Of a DNA stretch of 15,364 bases, positions 1 through 5,963 are shown in pieces. Made by a program: the position numbers and the translations under genes. Each line of letters starts with the position of its first letter. Within the stretch, counting starts at the first letter, position 1. The DNA is from Deltaproteobacteria bacterium RIFCSPHIGHO2_12_FULL_43_9 (GTDB lineage: Bacteria > Bdellovibrionota > O2-12-FULL-43-9). Where the stretch lies: contig MGRR01000105.1 of NCBI GenBank assembly GCA_001798265.1, forward strand, positions 1,355 to 16,718, in the 5' to 3' direction. Below the pieces are notes generated by a model, which was given only the letters and a program-made list of their open reading frames with translations, made no database searches and was not told where the DNA came from.

Positions 1-2
1 CA

Positions 3-125
3 TTACTGCAGGATAGGGAAGCAACCAAGCGTGCCTTATTATTCCTCAAAAAAGGACTGGAGAGAGAGGACGGGATTTATAGGGCAATGAAACTGTTCAC
101 AAATCTGTTATCTTCAAATAACTAG
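3..125 (+). CDS. C-terminal end of an upstream gene (partial)
   Basis: An open frame enters from the left edge and ends at a TAG codon at 123-125, giving 40 codons. The translation is rich in Leu, Lys, Glu and Arg and reads like one or two amphipathic helices (for example KRALLFLKKGLERED). No family can be assigned from so short a tail. The next gene starts 51 bp downstream on the same strand, so this could be the preceding member of the 177-2739 operon or a separate unit. The other two forward frames hit stops, and this frame has the most protein-like composition. It remains only a probable gene fragment. Confidence 0.5.
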   Translation, partial: LLQDREATKRALLFLKKGLEREDGIYRAMKLFTNLLSSNN

Positions 126-176
126 ACTGAAGAGTATTGATATATTAGAGTCAACCTCGGTATTTAGGGGTTCGCC

Positions 177-1274
177 ATGAATTTTATTCATATAGTTTCA
201 TTTCTAATTTTGGCAAACTTAGGATTCGCGGAATCACATCCGATCCCCGCATCAAGATCCATATTCCCACAATTTATGCTTTCTCAATACTATTTAAATC
301 GGACAGCCGCGGAGCTCTCAGCCGGCCGATTAGAGAATGGAGAGATCTCTATCTTCCGTTACCTTTTTCGCTCATATCCGGAACGGATAATAAATAGATT
401 GCTTGAAGAATCGGATGATATTGCAGGGCTAAGGAATAAAACAGGGTATTCCCTGGCTGAGGTGGAGGCAATCTGGGAAAATGCGAAGAGCGAAGAGGAG
501 AAGGTACACGCAAGAGAGCTTATAGGAAAAACCCCGCAAGAGGTCGCGGACGATCTGTCCCAAAAATCTACCATTAATAACAGCGAGAGAAACCGGATAC
601 TTGAAACTGAACAGCGATTATTACACTACGATTCGCAAACCGAGACATTAGAGATCTTTTTAATCGTCCCATATTCACTTGAAATGGTGGAAGAGATCTA
701 CCGTCAATTCCACAAATGGCCCAAATTCCACTCCTCATACAGGGAATCAAGAATATTAACAGAAGATGATTTCAAATCCCTGCCGGAGAAGTTTCATGAA
801 CTAAAATCGGATGCAAACACCTGGTATCATTACTATAGATCCAAGATCCTGCAATTCGAATGGAGTGGGGTTAACAAGTTCCAGCGATTTGAAGAGGATA
901 TTCCAATCCCGGTTTTATATAAAAATAGCGCATTCAGTACAGTAACCGTAAAAAGGGTCGTATTGCGCTGGGAACTTTCTGAATTATTTGATGGAAGCGG
1001 CGATGATCCCTGGGACGATGAAGAGGGGGATGAAAACCCCTTTGAAAATAACGGTGTTGATGTCTCGTCAGGTTATCTGCTTCTTGAACAATATGTGAAT
1101 ACGGATGGCACCATTGATCCAAACCGGACAATCGTTCTCCTGAAATATCAATTCAGGATTACAGACTTAACACTATCAGACACAAAAGAGATACCCGAAT
1201 CGCTGAGGACAAAAACAATGGCAGACTTTGTATCTGTATTTTTCACCAGCCTGAAAAATGAGATAACAAAATAG
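177..1274 (+). CDS. Secreted protein of unknown function, possible SRPBCC-like domain
   Basis: This 365-residue protein has a Sec signal peptide (hydrophobic residues 5-17, likely cleavage after FA at 17-18), so it probably acts in the periplasm or outside. The start is supported by AGGGG six bases before the ATG. I do not recognise a named family. Residues about 158-193 give a strand, then two helices (LEIFLIVPYSLEMVEEIYRQ). Several predicted strands follow (KRVVLRWEL, SSGYLLLEQYV, IVLLKYQFRI), then a final amphipathic helix at 344-364. That order resembles the START/SRPBCC (polyketide-cyclase-like) fold, which is inference only. An acidic segment rich in Asp and Glu (271-288) sits between two strands. 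The next gene, 20 bp downstream, encodes a protein aligning along the same landmarks, so the pair probably arose by duplication. Confidence 0.8.
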   Translation: MNFIHIVSFLILANLGFAESHPIPASRSIFPQFMLSQYYLNRTAAELSAGRLENGEISIFRYLFRSYPERIINRLLEESDDIAGLRNKTGYSLAEVEAIWENAKSEEEKVHARELIGKTPQEVADDLSQKSTINNSERNRILETEQRLLHYDSQTETLEIFLIVPYSLEMVEEIYRQFHKWPKFHSSYRESRILTEDDFKSLPEKFHELKSDANTWYHYYRSKILQFEWSGVNKFQRFEEDIPIPVLYKNSAFSTVTVKRVVLRWELSELFDGSGDDPWDDEEGDENPFENNGVDVSSGYLLLEQYVNTDGTIDPNRTIVLLKYQFRITDLTLSDTKEIPESLRTKTMADFVSVFFTSLKNEITK

Positions 1275-1294
1275 TTTTTATTGGAGAAGCAACA

Positions 1295-2407
1295 ATGAAA
1301 TATCTTCTTGGTCTGGCATTAGCAATCCTGTCTACCTCACCATTTACCTTCGCGAATGGTCTGGAGCCTGCCACGGTCTCCCCGCTCCTCACCCTTAACC
1401 AGTCGTTTCTGAATAAACCGCTCCTTTACCCGCAGATTATGGAAAAAGGAAGAGCAGATTATTATAGATACGTCTATAATCCAATCATCAACCCGCTGGA
1501 ATCCGAAAAGCAAAAGTTTACCGTTACACTCAGTCAGCTTCGACACCCGTACAATTCCATTGCCATGAACCGCTTCGACCAATCGCTATGGGTTCCGGAG
1601 CTTCTGGAAAAAGCAAAAAATGATCCATGGACCGATATAGACGATGAGGTTTACGATTTTGACGTGGATGAGGTTGAGTTAATAAGCGTAATAAGGGCAA
1701 GCACAACGTGCGTATTCAACGCATTTAAAAAGTTCGACATATACGCAACATACGTCAAGGATGGATACTTTATATATTCCTATGAACTTAGCGAAGAGGA
1801 AGTGAATGCACTCAAGCTACAACCAGCCGAGAACAATGAATTATACCATTACAATATATTCTACCCATCATCCCTCATTGGCACGTATCAATCTATAATA
1901 AAATATCAGATGGGAAGCTCACACTATGAAATAGTAAAGGATTCTTCCATCATCAGGGTTCCTCAGCTGACAATAGCATGGAAACTGCTCCCGGTAGAAA
2001 ACCTCTCGTCTCTCCCCGGTCGGGGGGACAAGATAAGCAAAAGCGAGGAGCGGGCCTGGCGGGAAGAAATTAGCGGGGAGATGTCTGCCAATAGTGGCTA
2101 TGTGGTATTTGAACCACTGGTTCTAAATGGAGAATTGTACGGAGAGTACGAGGAATGCTCCATGTCCGATAATAAATGCGAAAAGAAGCAGGGGGCCAAA
2201 GCAGAGACGCTCGCACACGGAATTTTTTATTTAAAACCCGACATCCCTCTTGGGGAATACCCTTTCGTACGACAAAACATCATGGATTCAATAATGAATG
2301 CCCTTATTTCGGGATTTAGAGCCTCTATAGCAGATGCCACAAAAGGGAAGATAATAAGAACCATTGACGGCACCCTGCAACCACTAAAAATTGGGGGATG
2401 CGAATGA
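1295..2407 (+). CDS. Secreted protein of unknown function, divergent paralogue of the upstream gene
   Basis: This 370-residue protein has a signal peptide (hydrophobic 3-19, likely cleavage after FTFA at 20). The start follows GGAG with an eight-base spacer. Weak but ordered similarity to the preceding protein covers the mature N terminus (LNQSFLNKPL against LSQYYLNRTA). It continues through a central strand-helix region (about 124-162), a strand block (QLTIAWKL), the match NSGYVVFEPLV against SSGYLLLEQYV, and a closing helix at 325-350. A variable charged insert (about 238-262) lies where the paralogue has its acidic run. It adds cysteines near 288 and 295 that could pair. An SRPBCC-like fold is possible but inferred. 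Its TGA overlaps the ATG of the next gene (ATGA), implying co-translation with the lipoprotein downstream. Confidence 0.8.
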   Translation: MKYLLGLALAILSTSPFTFANGLEPATVSPLLTLNQSFLNKPLLYPQIMEKGRADYYRYVYNPIINPLESEKQKFTVTLSQLRHPYNSIAMNRFDQSLWVPELLEKAKNDPWTDIDDEVYDFDVDEVELISVIRASTTCVFNAFKKFDIYATYVKDGYFIYSYELSEEEVNALKLQPAENNELYHYNIFYPSSLIGTYQSIIKYQMGSSHYEIVKDSSIIRVPQLTIAWKLLPVENLSSLPGRGDKISKSEERAWREEISGEMSANSGYVVFEPLVLNGELYGEYEECSMSDNKCEKKQGAKAETLAHGIFYLKPDIPLGEYPFVRQNIMDSIMNALISGFRASIADATKGKIIRTIDGTLQPLKIGGCE

Positions 2408-2739
2408 TAAAATTTCTGCTTTTTTGCACCTTTATAATCTCAATCAGCTGTACCGCAAAAAGCCCCGGTGGAGAAACAAAATCCATTCACCTCCAAAAGG
2501 AGAAAGACTCCGCGCTGGTTGCGAATGAATTATTGGTAAAATTCCAGACCGGAACCCCGGAGGATGAAATCAATAATATTATTGCTTCCTGCGGTGGAAC
2601 GGTCATTAAACACCTTGAAGGAATCAACGTCTTTCACGTCAAGGTCACCTCTTCCAGCGCTGAAGGGATAAACTGTTTTCAGAAAAGTAAGGCAGTCAAA
2701 TACGCGGAGCCAAACAGGGTCGTAAAAATCTATAAGTAG
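2404..2739 (+). CDS. Small lipoprotein made of a lone subtilase-propeptide (I9-like) domain
   Basis: This 111-residue protein has a type II signal peptide: a hydrophobic stretch ends in SISC, with the lipidated Cys at residue 16. The mature part (about 38-109) matches the N-terminal prodomain pattern of fervidolysin/subtilisin-type proteases: ELLVKFQTGTPEDEIN, then GGTVIKHLEGINVFHVKV, then VKYAEPNRVV. In such proteases this domain folds the catalytic domain and inhibits it in cis. No catalytic domain follows here; the stop comes right after the prodomain. It may be a free-standing protease inhibitor or chaperone, or a remnant truncated by the adjoining repeats. I prefer the ATG at 2404, which overlaps the previous stop as ATGA and has GGGGG six bases upstream. 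An ATG at 2398 would add only Met-Arg. Confidence 0.75.
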   Translation: MIKFLLFCTFIISISCTAKSPGGETKSIHLQKEKDSALVANELLVKFQTGTPEDEINNIIASCGGTVIKHLEGINVFHVKVTSSSAEGINCFQKSKAVKYAEPNRVVKIYK

Positions 2740-2742
2740 TTG

Positions 2743-2801
2743 TCATTGCGAATGCAGATCCCGGCATTCGCCGGGATGACGTACTGTCATTCCCGTACCC
2801 C
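2743..2801 (+). repeat. Composite repeat segment with an inverted partner at 12535-12596
   Basis: These 59 bases match the reverse complement of 12535-12596 with two substitutions and one 3-base insertion in the partner. The segment spans a half GCGAGCGAAG unit, a 20-bp hairpin and a terminal block beginning GTACTGTCATTCCCGTAC. The same order in both places shows that the module moved or was copied as a unit. Confidence 0.85.
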
Positions 2802-2862
2802 CTGTCATCCCCGTGAAAACGGGGATCTCTCCTCGTCATTGCGAGCGAAGCGAAGCAATCTC
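2798..2862 (+). repeat. 65-bp direct repeat, copy 1
   Basis: An exact 65-bp unit that recurs at 2879-2943 (81-bp period, 16-bp intervening sequence). Each copy joins one 20-bp hairpin (8-bp arms, GAAA loop) to one GCGAGCGAAGCGAAGCAATC unit. Identity of both copies suggests a recent tandem duplication of a composite module. Confidence 0.9.
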
Positions 2863-2878
2863 ACCGTTATTGCAAGTG

Positions 2879-2943
2879 CCCCCTGTCATCCCCGTGAAAA
2901 CGGGGATCTCTCCTCGTCATTGCGAGCGAAGCGAAGCAATCTC
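2879..2943 (+). repeat. 65-bp direct repeat, copy 2
   Basis: Second exact copy of the composite module at 2798-2862. Together the two copies could slip or recombine, giving copy-number variation at this locus. Confidence 0.9.
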
Positions 2944-3101
2944 CCGTCATTACGAGCGTAAAAAGCCTTTAGCCCCCAGGCGAAGCCGTGGGGGGAAGCA
3001 ATCTGTGTATTAAAAGGCTTGCTTTCCTTAAAGAGGACATTTAACCTCGGAAAAAGAGCAAAACACATAGAGACAAAATCATTGGGTTTTATCTGCGCTC
3101 A

Positions 3102-3118
3102 CTGTTACAAAAATGACA
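3102..3118 (+). promoter_or_regulatory. Candidate enhancer-binding (UAS) dyad for the 3201 promoter
   Basis: CTGT-N10-ACA, about -125 to -109 relative to the predicted start at 3227. The flanking heptamer TCACTGT (3099-3105) reappears in reverse orientation (ACAGTGA, 5164-5170) upstream of the second sigma-54 promoter. Position and symmetry fit a site for a sigma-54 activator, but only two examples exist. Confidence 0.35.
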
Positions 3119-3149
3119 AATATTGGCTTTTATTTGTTCTATCGCACAC

Positions 3150-3179
3150 AATAATAACACATAACTATATGTTATTATT
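3150..3179. promoter_or_regulatory. Perfect 10-bp inverted repeat upstream of the sigma-54 promoter
   Basis: AATAATAACA (3150-3159) and TGTTATTATT (3170-3179) are exact reverse complements around a 10-base spacer, centred near -62 from the predicted start. It could be an operator, a DNA-bending site or simply AT-rich chance symmetry. Confidence 0.4.
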
Positions 3180-3200
3180 AGACTTAGTTTAATTCATGAC

Positions 3201-3217
3201 TGGCCCAAGAGTTGCAT
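3201..3217 (+). promoter_or_regulatory. Sigma-54 (RpoN) -24/-12 promoter for the 3297 gene
   Basis: TGGCCCAAGAGTTGCAT has the invariant GG (3202-3203) and GC (3214-3215) separated by exactly 10 bases, with TTGC at -12 and T before GG, as in the consensus TGGCAC-N5-TTGCW. The predicted start is about 3227, leaving a 70-base leader. A gene for a sigma-54 activator lies just downstream. Confidence 0.75.
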
Positions 3218-3296
3218 TATAATTTTAAGGTTTAATCTTTTAATAAACTAACATCTTTGAAAAAGGAACTGAATTTTAATTAATATTGGAGTACTT

Positions 3297-3656
3297 ATGA
3301 AAAAAATAATCTTATTGGTCTTTTGCATTTTAGGATTTAGCTTCTCATCAGCACAAGCACAGTGCATCTCTGAAGGGTTGAGTAAGAAACTTGAAGCCCT
3401 TGGATTAAGAGAAAGAGCAACTCATTTTGGATTTGTAAATTCTCTAGATACTTGCACTAAAGAAGAACTCTTAGATATGAAGGGCTCTCTCGAGGCAGAT
3501 ATCATGGTGCTACTCACAGAGTTGTCAGTATTGCAATCAAAAATAGGAGAAGAGCCTAACGATCAAGATTTTTTTGCAGTCACTGCAATTTCTTCCAAAA
3601 TTGCATTTTCGCGGTCCCAATTAGCAAGAGTGGAAAATAAACTAGATAATAAATAA
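3297..3656 (+). CDS. Small secreted helical protein, unknown function
   Basis: This 119-residue protein starts MKK with a hydrophobic core (4-18) and an AQA-type cleavage site near residue 21, so it is exported. GGAG lies five bases before the ATG. The mature protein is about 98 residues, mostly helical. It has two cysteines (23 and 53) that could form a disulfide, and a heptad-like segment at about 54-82 followed by a second helix at 90-117, suggesting a helical hairpin. I recognise no family. The gene stands alone behind a sigma-54 promoter, is AT-richer than the housekeeping genes, and is followed by a stem-loop. The adjacent FHA-sigma54 activator is its likely regulator. Confidence 0.75.
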   Translation: MKKIILLVFCILGFSFSSAQAQCISEGLSKKLEALGLRERATHFGFVNSLDTCTKEELLDMKGSLEADIMVLLTELSVLQSKIGEEPNDQDFFAVTAISSKIAFSRSQLARVENKLDNK

Positions 3657-3674
3657 TTATTTCCACCTGACCAC

Positions 3675-3707
3675 ATCAAACCCCTAGATTTTCATCTGGG
3701 GTCTGAT
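3675..3707 (+). terminator. Imperfect stem-loop after the small secreted gene
   Basis: ATCAAACCCCTAGAT pairs with ATCTGGGGTCTGAT around a TTTC loop, with one bulged base and one mismatch. It begins 19 bases after the stop codon. There is no downstream T-tract, so it may terminate weakly or protect the 3' end of the transcript. Confidence 0.45.
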
Positions 3708-3745
3708 ATCTAAGGCAGAGAAATAATGACCCAAAACTAGGCTGG

Positions 3746-3798
3746 GGATTGCTTCGTCGCCTCCGGCTTCCCGCAATGACGAGTAGGCTCGGAATGAC
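3746..3798 (-). repeat. Degenerate copy of the dispersed GCGAGCGAAG-type repeat
   Basis: The reverse strand reads GTCATTGCGGGAAGCCGG, continuing to end in GAAGCAATCC at 3746. This is a longer diverged version of the unit seen at 2834-2862. A stray GGAATGAC end follows at 3790-3797. It occupies most of the gap before the activator gene. Confidence 0.65.
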
Positions 3799-3845
3799 AT
3801 TACCGTATTTGACACCCTTTTTCCGCACATGCTACCCACCCACCC

Positions 3846-5126
3846 ATGCTTGAGAGAACAGAAAGGCTCGAAATCAATAAGAACGCCAATCTGATGCCGG
3901 GAACCGTTGAACTGGTAATCGGGGATGGACCCGATAAAGGGAGAAAATTCCGGCTAAAGAAAAAAAGTATAATCGGTAGCAGCGATGGCTGCGATATCAG
4001 GCTGCTGGATAAATTCGTCTCAAAAAAGCATATCGAGGTAGAGATCGACAGGCAGTCTATAGCTATAAAGGATTTAAAAAGTACAAATGGAACCTTTATA
4101 GGATCTCAGAATATAAAAGAAGCAAATATATCCTTTTATGAAACAGTTCGTATCGGAAAAACACTTTTTTCTATACTTCCGAAACCACACAATAAGGGAA
4201 CAGAATCGTGCGGACTTATAACCTCCTCTAACACCGGCATGAAAGAGCTCTTTAGAAACATGAGGAGTGTTGCCAATTCCAGAGAGACTGTTTTGATCCA
4301 TGGAGAAACCGGCACCGGGAAGGAACTTGTAGCCAAATCCCTTCATAGCATAAGCGACTCTTCCGGTGCCCCATTCATAGCGGTCAATTGTGGCGCGCTG
4401 GCTCCAGAGCTGATTGAGAGTGAACTCTTTGGCCATATAAAAGGAGCCTTCACGGGCGCGGAGAGATTCAGGGAGGGGGCCTTTTTGGCGGCAAAGGATG
4501 GAATACTCTTTCTTGATGAAATCGGAGAATTACCTTTAAGTTTGCAGCCCAAGCTCCTTAGAGCGCTTGAAAACAGAGAAATCAAATCATTAGGCTCCGA
4601 TATTCCAAAAAACTACAACTGCAGGGTAATTGCCGCAACTCATAGAGATCTGAGTGCTTTGGTTGCAGCAGGTAAATTCAGGGAAGATCTATTTTACAGG
4701 CTTAATATTCTTCCATTGAAGATACCACCATTGAGGGAGAGGAAAGAGGACATTCCACTTTTAGCCGATTTCTTCCTTACGGAACTTAACGGCTCGATAT
4801 CTAATGACGCCCTAAGGGTGCTTGCTAACTATCAATGGCCCGGAAATGTCAGAGAATTAAAAAATACGCTCATCAGGACTTTTCATCTATCAGCGGGTAA
4901 CAGAATTGCGATATCTGACCTCCTACTAAATTCCGGTATTAACACATCCCTAAATCCCGATATTATCAGAGAAAAAGAATTCAAATCGCTTCACGACCTG
5001 GAGCAACATGCCATTGAAACGATTCTAAAACAGGTTCATGGAAATAAATCAAAGACCGCAAGGTTATTGGGAATATCAAAGAGCACGCTGCTTCACAGGC
5101 TTAAGAAGTATTCATATTTTGTATAA
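3846..5126 (+). CDS. FHA-domain sigma-54-dependent transcriptional activator
   Basis: This 426-residue enhancer-binding protein has three parts. An N-terminal FHA domain (about 20-110) carries the phosphothreonine-binding signature: GSSDGCDI, then VSKKHIEV, then STNGTFI. The AAA+ sigma-54 interaction domain (about 123-350) has Walker A GETGTGKE (153-160), an intact GAFTGA loop (200-205) that contacts sigma-54, Walker B ILFLDE (220-225), and the arginine-bearing segment FREDLFYRLN (278-287). A Fis-type helix-turn-helix closes it (about 389-421). There is no receiver domain, so input probably comes from a Ser/Thr kinase pathway through the FHA domain. Everything needed for ATP-driven open-complex formation is present. 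Sigma-54 promoters lie on both sides and drive genes for exported proteins. No clear ribosome-binding site precedes the ATG at 3846; Met17 (3894) is a less likely alternative. Confidence 0.93.
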   Translation: MLERTERLEINKNANLMPGTVELVIGDGPDKGRKFRLKKKSIIGSSDGCDIRLLDKFVSKKHIEVEIDRQSIAIKDLKSTNGTFIGSQNIKEANISFYETVRIGKTLFSILPKPHNKGTESCGLITSSNTGMKELFRNMRSVANSRETVLIHGETGTGKELVAKSLHSISDSSGAPFIAVNCGALAPELIESELFGHIKGAFTGAERFREGAFLAAKDGILFLDEIGELPLSLQPKLLRALENREIKSLGSDIPKNYNCRVIAATHRDLSALVAAGKFREDLFYRLNILPLKIPPLRERKEDIPLLADFFLTELNGSISNDALRVLANYQWPGNVRELKNTLIRTFHLSAGNRIAISDLLLNSGINTSLNPDIIREKEFKSLHDLEQHAIETILKQVHGNKSKTARLLGISKSTLLHRLKKYSYFV

Positions 5127-5148
5127 TTTTTTAGACACACTGCTCCAG

Positions 5149-5167
5149 CTGTCCCTCTTTTCTACAG
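5149..5167 (+). promoter_or_regulatory. Candidate enhancer-binding (UAS) dyad for the 5235 promoter
   Basis: CTGT-N11-ACAG is a perfect 4-bp-arm dyad at about -113 to -95 from the predicted start at 5262. It resembles CTGT-N10-ACA at 3102-3118 in form and distance. This is inference from two sites only. Confidence 0.35.
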
Positions 5168-5234
5168 TGATAATTGTTTATTCAAGCAACCCATTACACC
5201 CCACTCGCAACTAGCTGATATCCCCCACTTTTAA

Positions 5235-5251
5235 TTGGCACACTCATTGCT
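5235..5251 (+). promoter_or_regulatory. Sigma-54 (RpoN) -24/-12 promoter for the 5268-5963 genes
   Basis: TTGGCACACTCATTGCT is a near-perfect match to TTGGCAC-N5-TTGCW, with GG (5237-5238) and GC (5249-5250) ten bases apart. The predicted start is about 5262, only six bases before the ATG at 5268, so the mRNA would be almost leaderless. Confidence 0.85.
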
Positions 5252-5267
5252 CACTATTATACTGATA

Positions 5268-5669
5268 ATGAAAAGGCTATTTTTACCCCTAATACTATTT
5301 GCGATCTTCTCCACTCTTATCTCGTGTGGTGAGAGCGGTGGGCTTTCAAAGCTGGGTGGAGGAGAGACAACATCAACAACACCCCGCCAATACTCTATCT
5401 CTGCGCCAGCAGAGGTAGTCGTTGGAGAGCCTTATTCGATATCCCTGGTCGACTCAGCAGGTAAAATTGCCACTACCCCCACAAGATTGGTGATAACCCG
5501 CGGCTCAACGACAATTTCCGACACACAAAGAACTGACCTCGCACTTTACAGCCATACCGCGGACACCGCTTCAGTTGGGCAAATATTAATCTACGCAATT
5601 TTTTATAATGGGGTTCAATATACCGCCGGATCTCTCGTGAAGGCTCCAGAACCTGAAGAGACTCAATAA
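5268..5669 (+). CDS. Lipoprotein with a probable Ig-like beta-sandwich domain
   Basis: This 133-residue protein has a lipoprotein signal peptide: MKR, a hydrophobic core, then the lipobox LISC with Cys20. A Gly/Ser/Thr-rich linker (about 21-38) leads into a region of alternating strands (about 40-125: YSISAPAEVVVGEPYSISLV and later QILIYAIFYNGVQYTAG). This suggests an immunoglobulin-like fold, inferred from pattern only. The frame is also open upstream to a TTG at 5235, but that codon lies inside the sigma-54 promoter, so 5268 is the real start. No Shine-Dalgarno sequence is visible. A second small exported protein follows 42 bp downstream, likely in the same transcript. Control by the neighbouring FHA-sigma54 activator is the simplest reading. 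Confidence 0.75.
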   Translation: MKRLFLPLILFAIFSTLISCGESGGLSKLGGGETTSTTPRQYSISAPAEVVVGEPYSISLVDSAGKIATTPTRLVITRGSTTISDTQRTDLALYSHTADTASVGQILIYAIFYNGVQYTAGSLVKAPEPEETQ

Positions 5670-5711
5670 TAACAATTAATAATATTTCGAATAATTCCGA
5701 TAAGAAGTTCC

Positions 5712-5963
5712 ATGAGGACTCCTCTCTTTTTATTGATCCTGATCGTTCTACTAACTCCATCTACCTCTCCTGCCTGGATTCCAGAGACCCTGGACACGTA
5801 CGGGGACGAACAGATTGAGCCATCGCTTAGACCAGCAGAAGAATTAAAAATGCTTGGGACAGAGCGATCCCCAACCTCAACCCCTAATACAGGGTCACCG
5901 GATAACGATACTTTTGAATTCAGACAGGAGCATATGAAGAAAATTCTGGAGAAAAATTACTAG
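5712..5963 (+). CDS. Small secreted protein, unknown function
   Basis: This 83-residue protein has a strong signal peptide (hydrophobic 5-15, cleavage near SPA at 19-21). The mature part is about 62 residues, with a Pro/Ser/Thr/Asp-rich low-complexity middle (about 50-65) and a charged C-terminal helix (RQEHMKKILEKNY). No family is recognised. It lies 42 bp after the lipoprotein gene and probably shares its sigma-54 promoter; only a weak ribosome-binding site (AAGAAG) is seen. Its TAG stop overlaps the polA stop on the other strand in a single CTAG at 5960-5963, with no room for an intergenic terminator. Confidence 0.65.
   Translation: MRTPLFLLILIVLLTPSTSPAWIPETLDTYGDEQIEPSLRPAEELKMLGTERSPTSTPNTGSPDNDTFEFRQEHMKKILEKNY

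Larger units (their letters stand above)
2743..3020. repeat. Composite cluster of hairpin and GCGAGCGAAG-type repeats
   Basis: This intergenic block starts 3 bp after the lipoprotein stop. It contains 20-bp perfect hairpin units at 2758-2777 (8-bp arms, ATTC loop), 2807-2826 and 2888-2907 (both ATCCCCGTGAAAACGGGGAT). It also has two full copies of the dispersed GCGAGCGAAGCGAAGCAATC unit and a longer diverged copy at about 2944-3003. An 8-bp inverted repeat, AAGCCTTT (2963-2970) with AAAGGCTT (3013-3020), encloses the last part. Short open frames through the block translate to peptides such as CHPRENGDL and RAKRSN, which I treat as repeat translation and not genes. Confidence 0.85.
3021..3296. 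other. AT-rich intergenic regulatory region
   Basis: No convincing open frame is visible here. The stretch is clearly AT-richer than its neighbours. It carries, in order, a candidate activator site (3102-3118), a 10-bp inverted repeat (3150-3179), a sigma-54 promoter (3201-3217) and a leader of about 70 bases with GGAG just before the ATG at 3297. Confidence 0.7.

Noticed and set aside
2807..2826. GAAA-loop hairpins as intrinsic terminators
   Set aside because: Strong stems but no following T-tract, and the same units occur inside the mrdA coding sequence.
2798..2943. Possible CRISPR array
   Set aside because: Only two identical 65-bp units with a 16-bp gap, each built from two separate repeat types that also occur singly elsewhere; no cas genes.
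2740..3013. Small open frames encoding peptides such as CHPRENGDL and RAKRSN
   Set aside because: They are translations of the dispersed repeats, which are open in several frames and on both strands; no ribosome-binding site or family match.
3218..3223. TATAAT as a sigma-70 -10 box
   Set aside because: No acceptable -35 at 16-18 bp; the overlapping TGGC-N8-TTGCA pattern is a much better fit to sigma-54.
3809..3837. TTGACA-type sigma-70 promoter for the activator gene
   Set aside because: TTGACA at 3809-3814 is good, but the sequence 17 bp downstream (CTACCC) is a poor -10, so no promoter is called.
5235..5267. TTG start adding 11 residues to the lipoprotein
   Set aside because: The codon lies inside the -24 element of a near-perfect sigma-54 promoter, and the signal peptide begins properly at the ATG at 5268.
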